Below are positions 23,102 through 33,093 of a stretch of 64,000 nucleotides of DNA, piece by piece. Source of the DNA: Cladophialophora immunda (lineage: Eukaryota; Ascomycota; Eurotiomycetes; Chaetothyriales; Herpotrichiellaceae); the NCBI RefSeq assembly GCF_000835495.1, contig NW_015622543.1:5258619-5322618 (forward strand), read 5' to 3'. The translations under genes and the position numbers were made by a program. Under the pieces are notes generated by a model. It saw only the letters and a program-made list of their open reading frames with translations, searched no databases and had not been told where the DNA came from. How positions within the stretch are numbered: the stretch's first letter is position 1; every line of letters begins with the position of its first letter.

Positions 23102-23809
23102 CGTCAGACGACGCGACACGCCGGATTGTCAATGAGAGTTTGAGAACTAAAGAACAAGGACTTGCAGGGACTCGATTCTGTGGCTTCTGCCTAGAAGTTC
23201 CCTGCAACGGCGATTTACTGCCAGCATGCATGCAGTCGAGCAGTCGACGAGTGAAGCAATAATGTATCTGCATCTCTATCACTTTGCAATGAGTGAAGGC
23301 AGGCAGTTTCTACTAGTGTGCACTTCACAAAACCACTAATTGTAACTCTCTAGGGACTTTATTCTATCCTCCAAACCCATATAGCTAGTCTGCGAACAAT
23401 CTCCTCCAGATCTGTCTGCCCCATGGCCACTGACACTCGAGTCGAGCCCACCAACATCTGGCTGGCAACATGGTGACCCTGCTCGGTACAAGCCTCGCTA
23501 CTCGCCATCTGCCAGGGGAATGTTGAGGGAGCCAATCACGATCCGAAGAGCCTGAGTGAGGCGAGACAGCTCCACAAACCTTTGGTGCGCAATTTCGCTC
23601 TGACTGCGACGGAGGGATTTCCTGTTCTCTTTTGGTCGTTGGCGGTTGTGACACTTGAAACAGATTTTGGATAGCTCGGACTGAGCAGCTGGAGAAGATT
23701 TTCATACAACACCTCGTGGACGATTCTGACCCCCGACTCGAGCCTTACACACCATTCCATCTTCTTTTTGACAGATCCTGAGCGGCAGCGGCCGCGACCG
23801 ACAGCGAGG
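23102..23809. promoter_or_regulatory. divergent promoter region, glycosylase / DPBB protein
   Basis: 708 bases between divergently transcribed starts. No paired motif was identified by eye. Confidence 0.5.
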
Positions 23810-24418
23810 ATGGGTGAAGCAGAAGAAATACAAGTAGGAGAAGTGGAAAAGGCTGCAACAGCTACAATTCGGCGGAAACCTGTACCCACGACCCTGCCAC
23901 CGCGAACCCCTAATACAGCTGGCAACCTCGTGAACCGATGGAAGAAACTCTCGCGCCGAGCCCGCATCCTGGTCTTGGTCGTTATCCTTGCGATCATTGC
24001 ACTTGTTATCGGCCTCGCGGCAGGTCTTTCGACGCGCAAACACAAGCAGAACCTACCACTGCCTTCGGGAAACGGGGGTCCCTATACCGGCGATCTGACC
24101 TACTACGAGCCGGGTCTGGGAGCTTGCGGGATTTCGTCCAGTGACAGCGACAAGATTGTGGCCATCTCACACATTGTATTTGACGCAGTCAGTGTTGGCA
24201 GCAATCCAAACGCAAACCCATTGTGCGGAAAGAAGATCAGGGCGCGAAAGGATAACAAGAGTGTGGATCTGACGGTCGTAGACCGGTGCACGGGCTGTCA
24301 GCCGATGGACATCGACGTCACCATTGATACTTTTGCTGAATTGGCCGACGTCGACCTTGGTAGAGTATTGGTGCAATGGAACTGGCTGGAAAATGTCCCT
24401 GCTGGAGCCCAAGCCTGA
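23810..24418 (+). CDS. membrane-anchored double-psi beta-barrel (RlpA/expansin-like) protein
   Basis: 202 aa, single exon, ATG at 23810. The first about 55 residues are hydrophilic, then basic residues (RWKKLSRRAR) precede one hydrophobic segment (about residues 58-78, ILVLVVILAIIALVIGLAAG), predicting a type II single-pass membrane protein with the C-terminus outside. The outer part is a DPBB domain: GDLTYYEPGLGACG, NPLCGKKI, and VVDRCTGCQPMDIDVT ending in VQWNW. This is the pattern of fungal barwin/expansin-like and RlpA-like proteins. The conserved Asp after V(V)DRC is present. Most fungal members are secreted with a signal peptide, so the internal anchor is a point of interest. Wall-associated role inferred. 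Confidence 0.85.
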   Translation: MGEAEEIQVGEVEKAATATIRRKPVPTTLPPRTPNTAGNLVNRWKKLSRRARILVLVVILAIIALVIGLAAGLSTRKHKQNLPLPSGNGGPYTGDLTYYEPGLGACGISSSDSDKIVAISHIVFDAVSVGSNPNANPLCGKKIRARKDNKSVDLTVVDRCTGCQPMDIDVTIDTFAELADVDLGRVLVQWNWLENVPAGAQA

Positions 24419-24739
24419 AGCACACTGTTATGAAGGGAGACGAAATCGGGACACTTGCAAACCGGCTCGATGGAACAACACCGCAACCGCTCCCTGCCCG
24501 AGAGACAGTATTCTCCTATTGACGAACGGTATACTCTGCCTTGCCTGGAAAAGGAAGCCCTTTTCGCCTTACTACCCTGCATGCAACGAACGAACAATGT
24601 CAAAGGAGATCGACGCCCGCAGCCGGACATCAGCGTCCTTCGATTGAATATTCATTATGTTTCCAAATCCCATAACCCTCGGACTGGAAACTTCTGTTCA
24701 ACCTTAAGGGGCGAATTCGAAGGGCGAAACTCATAACCG
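24419..24739. other. intergenic, promoter of the amidase
   Basis: 321 bases between two plus-strand genes; nothing beyond expected 3' UTR and promoter. Confidence 0.5.
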
Positions 24740-26496
24740 ATGTCTATCGTGGCATTAGCAGACGGACAGCAGTATGTTGAGCCCTCATGACGCTTGTGAT
24801 ACCTCTCTGATGTTGTTCAAGGTCCAGTGTTACCCTCGATGTTCTTCACGATGTCGCGGCGCGCAATAACATCAAAATTGCGTCCAAGGCAGATGAAGAA
24901 GCATACCTGCTTGTCCTCCAATCGGCTGATATGACGGCTGCAAGTGTCAACAATCTGCCCGACTACATCGATCCTCGGCTCGAGCCTGTCCCTACGATCG
25001 GCGGACGAGAATATTGGAAATCCAAGAATAATAGCCATAATGCTTGGAGCCACCAAGCAAATATTGTGGCAGAAAACCCATTGTCAGACGTTCTCAAAGG
25101 TCGCAAAATCATAATGAAAGATAACATGTCTGTTTATGGTCTTCCCCATACCTGTGGAACCTTCCCTCAATTTGTTTCCAAGGACGGAAAGTACCCGATC
25201 GCTTCGATCGACGCATCGATAACAAGGAGATTACTAGAGGCTGGAGCCACCATAGCAGGGACATCGACGTGCGAGAACTATTCTCTGACGCCCATGTCCT
25301 ATACTTCAGCCAACGGACCGGTCCACAACCCGTGGCTGCACGATCATAATACTGGCGGGAGCACTAGTGGAGGAGCATGTCTTCTTGCCCTAGGGAACGC
25401 TCGGGCTGCCGGAGTCCCTGGTCTGGACAAAGCTGGGGAAGATGTTGACCTGGCAATGGGCGGCGATCAGGCAGGGAGCATTCGCCTTCCGTCTTCGTAT
25501 TGCGGAGTCTATGGCCTTAAACCCACCCATGGCTTGGTCCCGTATACAGGAATTGCTGGACTTCATCCAATGATCGACTACACGGGTCCAATGGCGAGAA
25601 AATTGGAAGATATAGCCACTCTACTCACAGTAGTTGCGGGCTATGACGGCCTGGATACGCGCATGACGCCCGAATCGCCACTCCGGGAACATGTTGTTGA
25701 CTATGCGAAGCAACTAGCTGCTGCAGAGAACCCGGGCAAAGGCCTTAAAGTTGGTATCATCACAGAGTCATTCAGTGCTCCAGGCACGCAATCAGAAGTC
25801 GCAGAAACGGTGCGTTCCGCTGCTTTGAAACACTTTGGAGCCAGCGGTGCGACAGTATCCGAGGTCTCGATCCCGATGCATCTGCTCGGCCCTGCTATCT
25901 GGACTGCAGCGACAAGGACACATCTTGCCGGACTGGCCGTTGGCGGCCGAATACCCGACGTGCTCAGCCATAATATCCCGCACCTGTCCCTGAGATGGCC
26001 TCCAGATCAGGAAATGTATGATCTGTTGACTGTGGCCAATCCCGCCGTCATAAATATAATTTTCTGCGAGACGTTTTTAAAAGAAAAGTTTGGTCCGGAA
26101 GTTCAGGCTAAAGCTCATCGCCATGTGTTGCAGTTAAGAGCAGCTTACGATAAGGCACTGGAAGACTTTGATGTCCTTATCACTCCTACCACACCAACGG
26201 TTGCTCCTCCACACCCTGATCTGCGACCCGAGGCCGAGGGCGGCAGCAACGTTATGGACAAAATCAAACTGGCAGTTGGATCAACCAATAACACCTGCCC
26301 ATTCAATTCCACCGGCCATCCGGCCTTGAACGTGCCCTGCGGTTGGGCATTTGCACGAACCGCGAGTGGGGTGCTCCCTGTCGGCATGCAGGTGATTGGC
26401 AAGAGATGGGATGATCTTGGAGTGATGAAGGCTGCGAAAGCATTCGAATTAGGAGGAGGTGGTCTGGGCTCCTGGCCTGGCCAAACGAAAGCATAA
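24740..26496 (+). CDS. amidase (amidase signature family)
   Basis: Hydrolyses a carboxamide; substrate not predictable. Two exons: 24740-24771 and 24828-26496, joined over a 56-nt intron (GTATGT...GTCCAG); 566 aa. The short first exon is chosen because it supplies an ATG and its phase restores the frame just before VLHDVAARNN. The Ser-cisSer-Lys triad is visible: Lys in IIMKDNM (residue 108), cis-Ser in GGSTSGG (189-191), nucleophile Ser228 in GGDQAGSIRLPS. The C-terminus carries NSTGHPALNVPCGW and LPVGMQVIG, typical of fungal amidases. No signal peptide. An alternative start at 24931 would lose about 45 residues of conserved helix. Confidence 0.92.
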
Positions 26497-27595
26497 TGGG
26501 GTGCTTTAGAAAGAAGTATTTCCCCTTGCCCACCTCGGTCCGCTCAGGCTGTGCGGCGGAGAATACTCTGCCCCGGAGTTGTCTCCTCCTAGATTAGGAG
26601 CAACGCCCGAGACGATTTCAAACCGATCTGAGGCTCACGATAGCCACCAGAGGTGCCAGGTACGGCACCAAAGGGCGGGTGACGATATCTCTATCAATTT
26701 CCCCTTCTTTCAATGGCCCGAGAGTGCGAATGCCTCGGATGGCCCAACTCCGATCTATTTTCTCTCACAATTTGACACTGGCAGCACTTCAAATGGACAG
26801 ACACGAAGCTAGACCCAGCACCGCAAGACTCGGGGGGCGGTCTTGTATGAGGGGCACCTCTCTTAACAATAAGATGAGGCGTCCGTCTCCTCGGCTGTCG
26901 CATCGCAGCCCCTGTTTGTGTGTTTCAGGATTCCAATTCGATCTTCAGATCTAGACCTGTGCCCTCGAATGTCATCTACCTCGTCCTCACATACTTGTCC
27001 CTCGTTGTCTGCTTGTCTTGTTTTGCGTCTAACGGCTGTTCCTGTGTCTTACTGGTCGGCATCAATTATACTGACAATGTCTACCCAGTGTCAAGCTATC
27101 CCTCTCCCTGATCCGCGCACAACACCCTGGACTATGAATCACGCGAATCTAGTTTCGGAGTGGACATCTGGTTTACGATAAACATGCCTCGTCCATATCG
27201 CACCAACGGGACTTCCTTGTGGTCTCCTCAACCTTGGAAGGATGAGTGGACAATGCAACGGCGTTAATCATCGTTCTGTAGGCATCGCTCTGGGGGCAAC
27301 TAGCTGAGTTTGCTCGTCATTCAAGGCAGCGGTTTGCTTCATGCTGAATGGTATGCCGTTTGTCGGGTTACACCATCCCACGGCAGTGTCTGTGAGCCAC
27401 ACCGGAGACCGGAACAAGCAGCACCCGTCTTAAATGACTTGTGTGCCGTTTGTCTAGGGAAGACGTGGGCAGTGCCGTTCTCAAATACCTCTTGATCAGA
27501 CTCTTTCTTTGAAGTTTGCGCTCTCCACTTCCTTCTCGTCAAGTCAGCCTGCTGCTCTCCTGAGCCCATACTCACTTTTACAGAGATCTCCAACG
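26497..27595. other. intergenic, promoter of the fasciclin gene
   Basis: 1.1 kb upstream of the fasciclin-domain gene. Short frames here are not supported by any family resemblance. No repeats of note. Confidence 0.5.
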
Positions 27596-28726
27596 ATGTT
27601 GTTCAGGACATGGACTGCAAGCGCCCTTGTTGGCATGGCTGTTGCGCAAGACTTGACGACCATACTCGCGAATACACCAGAGTTGTCCAACCTCACCTCC
27701 TACCTTGGGCTGTTTCCAGACCTCACGGCGACTCTGGCATCTCTGAAGAACATCACTCTGCTCGCACCCAACAACAATGCTTTTGCGAGACTGTTAAACT
27801 CCTCCGCTGGAGCTGCCCTGGTCCAGAACGACACCTCGGCAATCCAAGCATTGTTCACCTACCACGTTTTGAATGGAACCTATGCCGATTTTAGCGACAA
27901 GCAGTTCGTTCCCACTCTGCTGCAACCATCTCAATTTACCAATGTAACTGGTGGGCAAGTGGTGGAAGCAGTCTCGAACAAGAACCAGGCTGTTTTCATC
28001 TCGGGGTTGCTCAACAATGCGAGCGTCAGCAGCGGCCCCGTCAACTTCAGTGGGGGGGTGGTTCACATTATTGACGACGTCCTGACCGTTCCGCAAAACA
28101 TTTCAGACACTGCCGTTCAACTCAACCTCTCCGCTGCCGCCGGTGCTCTCACTAGTGCCGATCTGGTGACAACCGTCGACACCCTGTCCGATGTGACCTT
28201 GTTCGTACCCAACAATGAAGCGTTCGAGGCCATCGGCTCTGCCCTTCCCAATCTGACTACACAGGACTTGTCCTCGATCCTGCAGTATCATCTCGTTCAG
28301 GGCGCGGTCGGCTACAGCACTCTACTGCAGAACGGCACGGTGCAGACGGTCCAGGGCAACGACCTGACCATCACAGTCGAAGATGGGGAGGTTTTCGTCA
28401 ATAGCGCTCGAGTGGTTGTTCCGGACGTGCTCGTCGCCAACGGCGTGGTTCACGTCATTGACAACGTGCTGAATCCCAACAATGCCACTGCGATGCCCAA
28501 CCCGTCCCAAGGGTCCGGCTCGCCTGCATTTAGCGGTGCCAGCTCTGCCAGCAATATTCCATTTACATCTGGTGTGCCGACGCCAACCGGCACCAGTGTC
28601 AGCCAGTCACCCACAGGTGCGACCGCGGCATCAAGCAGTAGTTCTGGAGCTGCGGCGCCCGCCAAAACTGGGGTGGTGGGTGCAGCGGCCTTGTTCGGTG
28701 GCGCGCTCTTAGTCTTAAACATGTAG
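27596..28726 (+). CDS. fasciclin (FAS1) domain cell-surface protein
   Basis: 376 aa, single exon from the ATG at 27596. It has an N-terminal signal peptide (MLFRTWTASALVGMAVAQ). Two FAS1 domains follow: the first about residues 20-165 (LLAPNNNAF near the H1 motif, YHVLNGTY, VVHIIDDVLTVPQ), the second about 170-300 (LFVPNNEAFEAIG, LQYHLVQG, VVHVIDNVLNPN). A Ser/Thr/Ala-rich stalk and a terminal hydrophobic tail (TGVVGAAALFGGALLVLNM) preceded by small residues indicate a GPI anchor. Many N-glycosylation sequons are present. Family members mediate adhesion in or on the cell wall. Earlier in-frame non-ATG codons exist, but the signal peptide fixes the start. Confidence 0.93.
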   Translation: MLFRTWTASALVGMAVAQDLTTILANTPELSNLTSYLGLFPDLTATLASLKNITLLAPNNNAFARLLNSSAGAALVQNDTSAIQALFTYHVLNGTYADFSDKQFVPTLLQPSQFTNVTGGQVVEAVSNKNQAVFISGLLNNASVSSGPVNFSGGVVHIIDDVLTVPQNISDTAVQLNLSAAAGALTSADLVTTVDTLSDVTLFVPNNEAFEAIGSALPNLTTQDLSSILQYHLVQGAVGYSTLLQNGTVQTVQGNDLTITVEDGEVFVNSARVVVPDVLVANGVVHVIDNVLNPNNATAMPNPSQGSGSPAFSGASSASNIPFTSGVPTPTGTSVSQSPTGATAASSSSSGAAAPAKTGVVGAAALFGGALLVLNM

Positions 28727-29409
28727 ACAGGATGAGCAGTAGAGGAATAACGGAAAGGATGGGATGCGCATGAGTGATGAGGTGCGATTTGAGCCGCCGC
28801 CGGTCCCAGTGGGTTCGGTGAGGGCTGGTCTGAGAATTGTGGGGGATCTGAGTTTGCGCACTTTGACAGTCAAGCGGGAGACACATGGCTCGCTTGCTCG
28901 CATGGCATGCTAGAGTACATCTTGAAATAACAAACAAGCGCTTGCAAGATCTATCCTGAGTTGATCCTGTGCGCATCTATTTTGGCTGGTGTGGCCATCC
29001 CGTGGAAATTGAGAAGGGCGCCTTGACCATCCAATCAGGCCCGCTTGCTATTTTTCCTGCCACCAGCAATTCGACCGACTGCGCCTCGACCACCAACTAC
29101 ATCATCGCAGATGGGGGCCTCATTCTTGCCAGAACCAAACCACAAAGTGACACGACACTCGACGCTTGACGCTCGCCATCATAAAACCCAGTTCTCGTTC
29201 GCAACTTGCCTCTCTCCTCCTCCGACCGTCTCTCAACATCCTGGCAGCAACATCTTCCTGTTGTTTTGGTGACAGGGTCTCCTCCCCGCCTGCTTAAGCG
29301 CCCTGTCACTCCACAATAAATCGCCGTTGGGCACAAATGGTACCCGCGGTCTAAGCGCTTTGAAGTACAACCTGCTGCGGCCGCATCATGCGACCTTCCG
29401 TCCAGCATT
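28727..29409. other. intergenic, promoter of the RD/RE-repeat protein
   Basis: 683 bases between two plus-strand genes. Nothing coding recognised. Confidence 0.5.
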
Positions 29410-32136
29410 ATGCCTTCCAAAGTTCGAGATAATAGCGCCGAGCGGCGGCGCGAGAAAAAGGAGTCGTCGCGATCAGAAAAGGACCGGAGAGAACGAGATC
29501 GAGACCGGGACCGAGACCGAGAAAGAGATCGGGACAAAGATCGTGACCGAGACAGAGACAGAGATCGAGACAGAGACAAGGAAAGGGAAAGGCACCGATC
29601 ACATCGCAAAGCCTCCGTGCGAGAAAAGACATCCTCCAGGACATCCATCTCGCCGGTCAATGAAAAGAGACGGTCCTCCATGCCGGGAAAGGTCGAAGAA
29701 ACCCCTGTCAAATCGGACTCCAAGTCCAGCTTGCCGTATCCTTCGTTCTCGAAAGAACATAGCCGCGAAGCCGTCGGTTTGGCAAGTCGGCCAGTTCCCA
29801 ATGTCTTTACTCCCCCTGCGACCGATCTGAACGCTTCCAAAGACAAACTCCCCTCGAGACATTCGACTTTTGGGCACGATGCTCCGCCCAGTCCCCCGCT
29901 CACCGACAAGAACTCGGGGACGGCGAAATGGAAGGCCAATGTCGGGAGGCCGGTGTCGGTTGACACCATTCAGGAAGAAGAAAAGGCCTCTCAGATGGAC
30001 GGAGACACGAAGACCACTTGCAAGGCACGACTCATACCTAAAACAAGGGGATCTAGCGGCCGTCTGCGCAGTTCGTCTGAGCTGGGGACAGACAGTTCTC
30101 CGACTCGGAAACCGCGCGATACAACCACTACGCCGCTGAAGACGGTAACCCCAGTTTCGACAATACCCGTTTCTCAGAGGTCAGTCAGTCAGCCGACGCG
30201 AACCGATTCTCCCGCGACCACCAACAGCGCAACCGAATCGGGCACGAACATCAGTTCCGAAGCCACCTCTATAGCCCCAGAACAACCTACAATTCAGCGG
30301 CCCGGGTCAAAAATCCCGTCAGCGGCCGTGTATCCAGACGGCCCAGCAGTCATTCTCCCACAGTCCAGGGGAGTGACCCCATTGGAGATCTTTATAGAAG
30401 ATGATGCCTCAGTATTGACGGGGACACCGGCAGGTGTCTCACAAACTCCTGGGCCTCCGCCACCGCCACCGGCGCCCATCCCGGTCTCTGTGCCCAAGGT
30501 CGACTATCTGCTGCAGCACGGCGGACTACACCAGTCGGTAACGAAGAATCTGTTACTGGCGGGTAAGCCCATGGCGATACAACAGGCTCAATCGCCGAAC
30601 CAACCCTCCATTCTGGTCGCCAATCTCTTTGAACCTTACGTCGCGCTGCTTGATGATTACGACAAAGTCATGTCGAAGAATGGGTCATTGGCTGTTGCCA
30701 CCGGGTATCGCTCGGTGGCACGTCGACTGCTCGATCGACTTGAAGCTGTTTTCGCACGGGACATCTCCTCGGAAGCATGTCAATGCCCGATGTGCGAATA
30801 CGATCATGCCGAGGACGTGAGAGGTGTCAGCTGGGGCGAAGTCCTAGAATTAGTCTCTGGTAGAAAAGATCTCCCCAGTTGGCCACCTTTCGCTTTCACG
30901 CTGTCGCCGGTGGGATTAGGGATCTCGTTGGAGTTCCGGGTACCGATGCAGAAGCTCGACATTGACGTGCCTGAAGAATACCGAGAACACTATATCCGAC
31001 AGTCACGCAAGACGAAGCAAAGCGTGGACAAGTGGCTCAGCCGACAAAGCGACGACCCGAGTTCGCCACCTGAGGAGGTGGACGAGGAGACGTTGACCTT
31101 TGCCATCTTGACGCACTTGCCCGCTGAACAAAGGCCTATTTTCAAGGATTTGCTGGGTATTGTGGATCGGCCAATCGAGCCTCCTAGACGAGTACCGACC
31201 CCAGAGCTGGAGAAGCAGAATGGCGAGTCCCGTCCACCACAGCCGACACCAACACCAACACCCGCCCCTCGAGTTCGGCCTCCGCACATTGCCATTGCTT
31301 CGCAGGCGATCCAAAGGTTATACCGATTAACGATCACGCCAAGAGATTCCGAGGCTGCGCTGTTCTTACTCAACAATCCTTCGTTGCACAACGCCCTGGC
31401 TACCTTGGCCGCTATATCCAATGATGAATGGGACATTCTCATCTCTGGCCGGTTTGACGGGTTCCTCAGAAGCGGTGCAGATGACGTTCCGTGGCCCGAG
31501 CACATCCCATCAAGAGGACCGACTCCCTATCGTCCCCCTACCCGAGGCGCTACGCCTGGTTACGGGCCACAGACGAATGGGGCGGGCTACGGATCTCGCC
31601 AGGGCAGCTACTCTCACCCTTACTCGCAGACCAATGGCGTTCCTAATGCTCAATATGGCGCGCCCATCGCGTTTGACGAGGAGACGGAACTGGCCACGCT
31701 TGCAGAGATAGAACGCGACATCTACGCTGGGATGGAAGCTCTCGAAGATGCATTCGAGGTTCTGCATAATAAGGCGGAAATGGTGCGTCGGGCCTTACGA
31801 GAGCGCTCTGCTGGCTTGGCCGCCGCAGCCCAGCGAAGACGCGGTGTGATGGGTGGCGGGATCGAGGTCCGAATGGATACGCCCGCAAGCGGGATCATGC
31901 CCCAGGGAGAAAACGGGGTGGGCGGACGATGGGACGCCGAAACTGACGATGGCCTCGGGGAGTGGGATGGTTTCGGGGAGATCGAGCCGGACGACTCGGC
32001 CAGCAATATCTCGAGTGCGCGGAGGAGAAGGCCGAAGCGAAGAAACGAGAGGAGGACGCCGGCTCTGATCGAAGAAGAAGATGAGATGGAGGATGACGGA
32101 GCGAGCGAGGGGACAGGGAGCCCGAGGAAACGGTGA
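29410..32136 (+). CDS. conserved ascomycete-type protein with N-terminal Arg-Asp/Glu repeats, function unknown
   Basis: 908 aa, one exon. Residues 10-75 are almost pure alternating Arg with Asp/Glu (29440-29620), as in RNA-processing factors. A long Ser/Thr/Pro-rich disordered part follows, with a Pro run (PPPPPPAPIP). A structured core begins near residue 365 (YLLQHGGLHQSVTKNLL). It contains LFEPYVALLDDYDKVMSKNGSLAV, a Cys cluster CQCPMCEYDH that could bind zinc, VSWGEVLELVSGRKDLPSWPPF, and a helical region with FAILTHLP. Toward the C-terminus come Gly/Tyr-rich low complexity, a helical pair and an acidic/basic tail (ARRRRPKRRNERR). I do not recognise a named family. The core is clearly selected sequence. 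Nuclear location is an inference from the basic tail and the RD repeats. Confidence 0.85.
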   Translation: MPSKVRDNSAERRREKKESSRSEKDRRERDRDRDRDRERDRDKDRDRDRDRDRDRDKERERHRSHRKASVREKTSSRTSISPVNEKRRSSMPGKVEETPVKSDSKSSLPYPSFSKEHSREAVGLASRPVPNVFTPPATDLNASKDKLPSRHSTFGHDAPPSPPLTDKNSGTAKWKANVGRPVSVDTIQEEEKASQMDGDTKTTCKARLIPKTRGSSGRLRSSSELGTDSSPTRKPRDTTTTPLKTVTPVSTIPVSQRSVSQPTRTDSPATTNSATESGTNISSEATSIAPEQPTIQRPGSKIPSAAVYPDGPAVILPQSRGVTPLEIFIEDDASVLTGTPAGVSQTPGPPPPPPAPIPVSVPKVDYLLQHGGLHQSVTKNLLLAGKPMAIQQAQSPNQPSILVANLFEPYVALLDDYDKVMSKNGSLAVATGYRSVARRLLDRLEAVFARDISSEACQCPMCEYDHAEDVRGVSWGEVLELVSGRKDLPSWPPFAFTLSPVGLGISLEFRVPMQKLDIDVPEEYREHYIRQSRKTKQSVDKWLSRQSDDPSSPPEEVDEETLTFAILTHLPAEQRPIFKDLLGIVDRPIEPPRRVPTPELEKQNGESRPPQPTPTPTPAPRVRPPHIAIASQAIQRLYRLTITPRDSEAALFLLNNPSLHNALATLAAISNDEWDILISGRFDGFLRSGADDVPWPEHIPSRGPTPYRPPTRGATPGYGPQTNGAGYGSRQGSYSHPYSQTNGVPNAQYGAPIAFDEETELATLAEIERDIYAGMEALEDAFEVLHNKAEMVRRALRERSAGLAAAAQRRRGVMGGGIEVRMDTPASGIMPQGENGVGGRWDAETDDGLGEWDGFGEIEPDDSASNISSARRRRPKRRNERRTPALIEEEDEMEDDGASEGTGSPRKR
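29462..29600 (+). repeat. purine-rich RD/RE-encoding repeat tract
   Basis: Imperfect 6-nt units of the type GAGACC/GAGATC/GACAGA encode the Arg-Asp/Glu tract. The opposite strand reads as a Ser-Leu-Arg open frame, which is a by-product. Confidence 0.85.
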
Positions 32137-32514
32137 CCGTGACACGAGTGTTGATGTGAGACGACGTGCTATGCATCTGTTTGACGACCAAGGCTCCGGA
32201 TCCACGAGGCGTGGCATGTTACCGTCGTTGCATATTGGTGGCATTTTGTTCCCTGGGCGTTTTTCAGCAGGCCATATCACGAGGTTACTCGGTACAAGTT
32301 GGGTGCACTAAGACCACAGCACATCTGATAGTGGGGGCTTTCTTGAATGCAGGAGAATCATGTTTGCATCTTCCATGGCCTGTACCTCGTCCTGAGAGGT
32401 TCATCCTGATGTGTCGGGGCGGGGCTGGTTTCCCCCAGGCTCATGGGCTCATGGGCTCATGGGCTCATCCTCCTCCTATATGGCTACATAGCTACCTTTT
32501 TGCCTGCCAAGGAC
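32137..32514. other. intergenic between convergent genes, short tandem repeat
   Basis: Holds an 8-bp tandem repeat, GGCTCATG, about four units at 32438-32468. The rest is the 3' flanks of the two convergent genes. Confidence 0.6.
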
Positions 32515-33032
32515 CTACTCGGTCCTCCGGTGCTTGCCAAAGAAACTCGTGGCAAAGGTGCCGTCGACGTTGCCCAGGACGACCATGGTCGAGCCGCTTA
32601 TTTCGTTGTCTCTGTAGTCGCCGTTGGTGCCGCCGATGTCGACGACGTTGCCGATGTCGCCGAGGATGGCGTGGGCCTGGTCACTGATCAGGTTGCGGAT
32701 GTACTGTCGGCTGGCTAGCTGTTTCGGCGCCTCGGCAGCGCCCGCGGCGGTGGAGGCCCCGGCAGCGGGGAAGCCCCTGGCCCGGGGCCCCGACCTTTGC
32801 GACCCCGACCCGCCCGAAGCTTCGAGCAACAGCCGCATGCTCGAGGGCTCCGGCACCGACTGCATCGCCTGCTGGATGATCTCGACCTGGTGCGGCCCGC
32901 TGGTGCTGCCCAGGTTCTGCAGCAGCTCCTCCAGATGCACCACGAAGTCGTCGAGCTCGGCGATCTGCGCGTTGACCTTGTGCTTGTCGCGCAGAGACCA
33001 CGCATCCGCACCCCCCGTCGCCGTTGCTGTCG

Positions 33033-33093
<61 letters not shown>

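Noticed and set aside
29097..29969. 290-aa minus-strand frame rich in Ser-Leu-Arg
   Set aside because: Mirror of the RD/RE repeat of the real gene on the plus strand.
33035..33088. Regular short repeats as a CRISPR-like array
   Set aside because: Uninterrupted 6-bp units without spacers; a coding minisatellite in a eukaryote.
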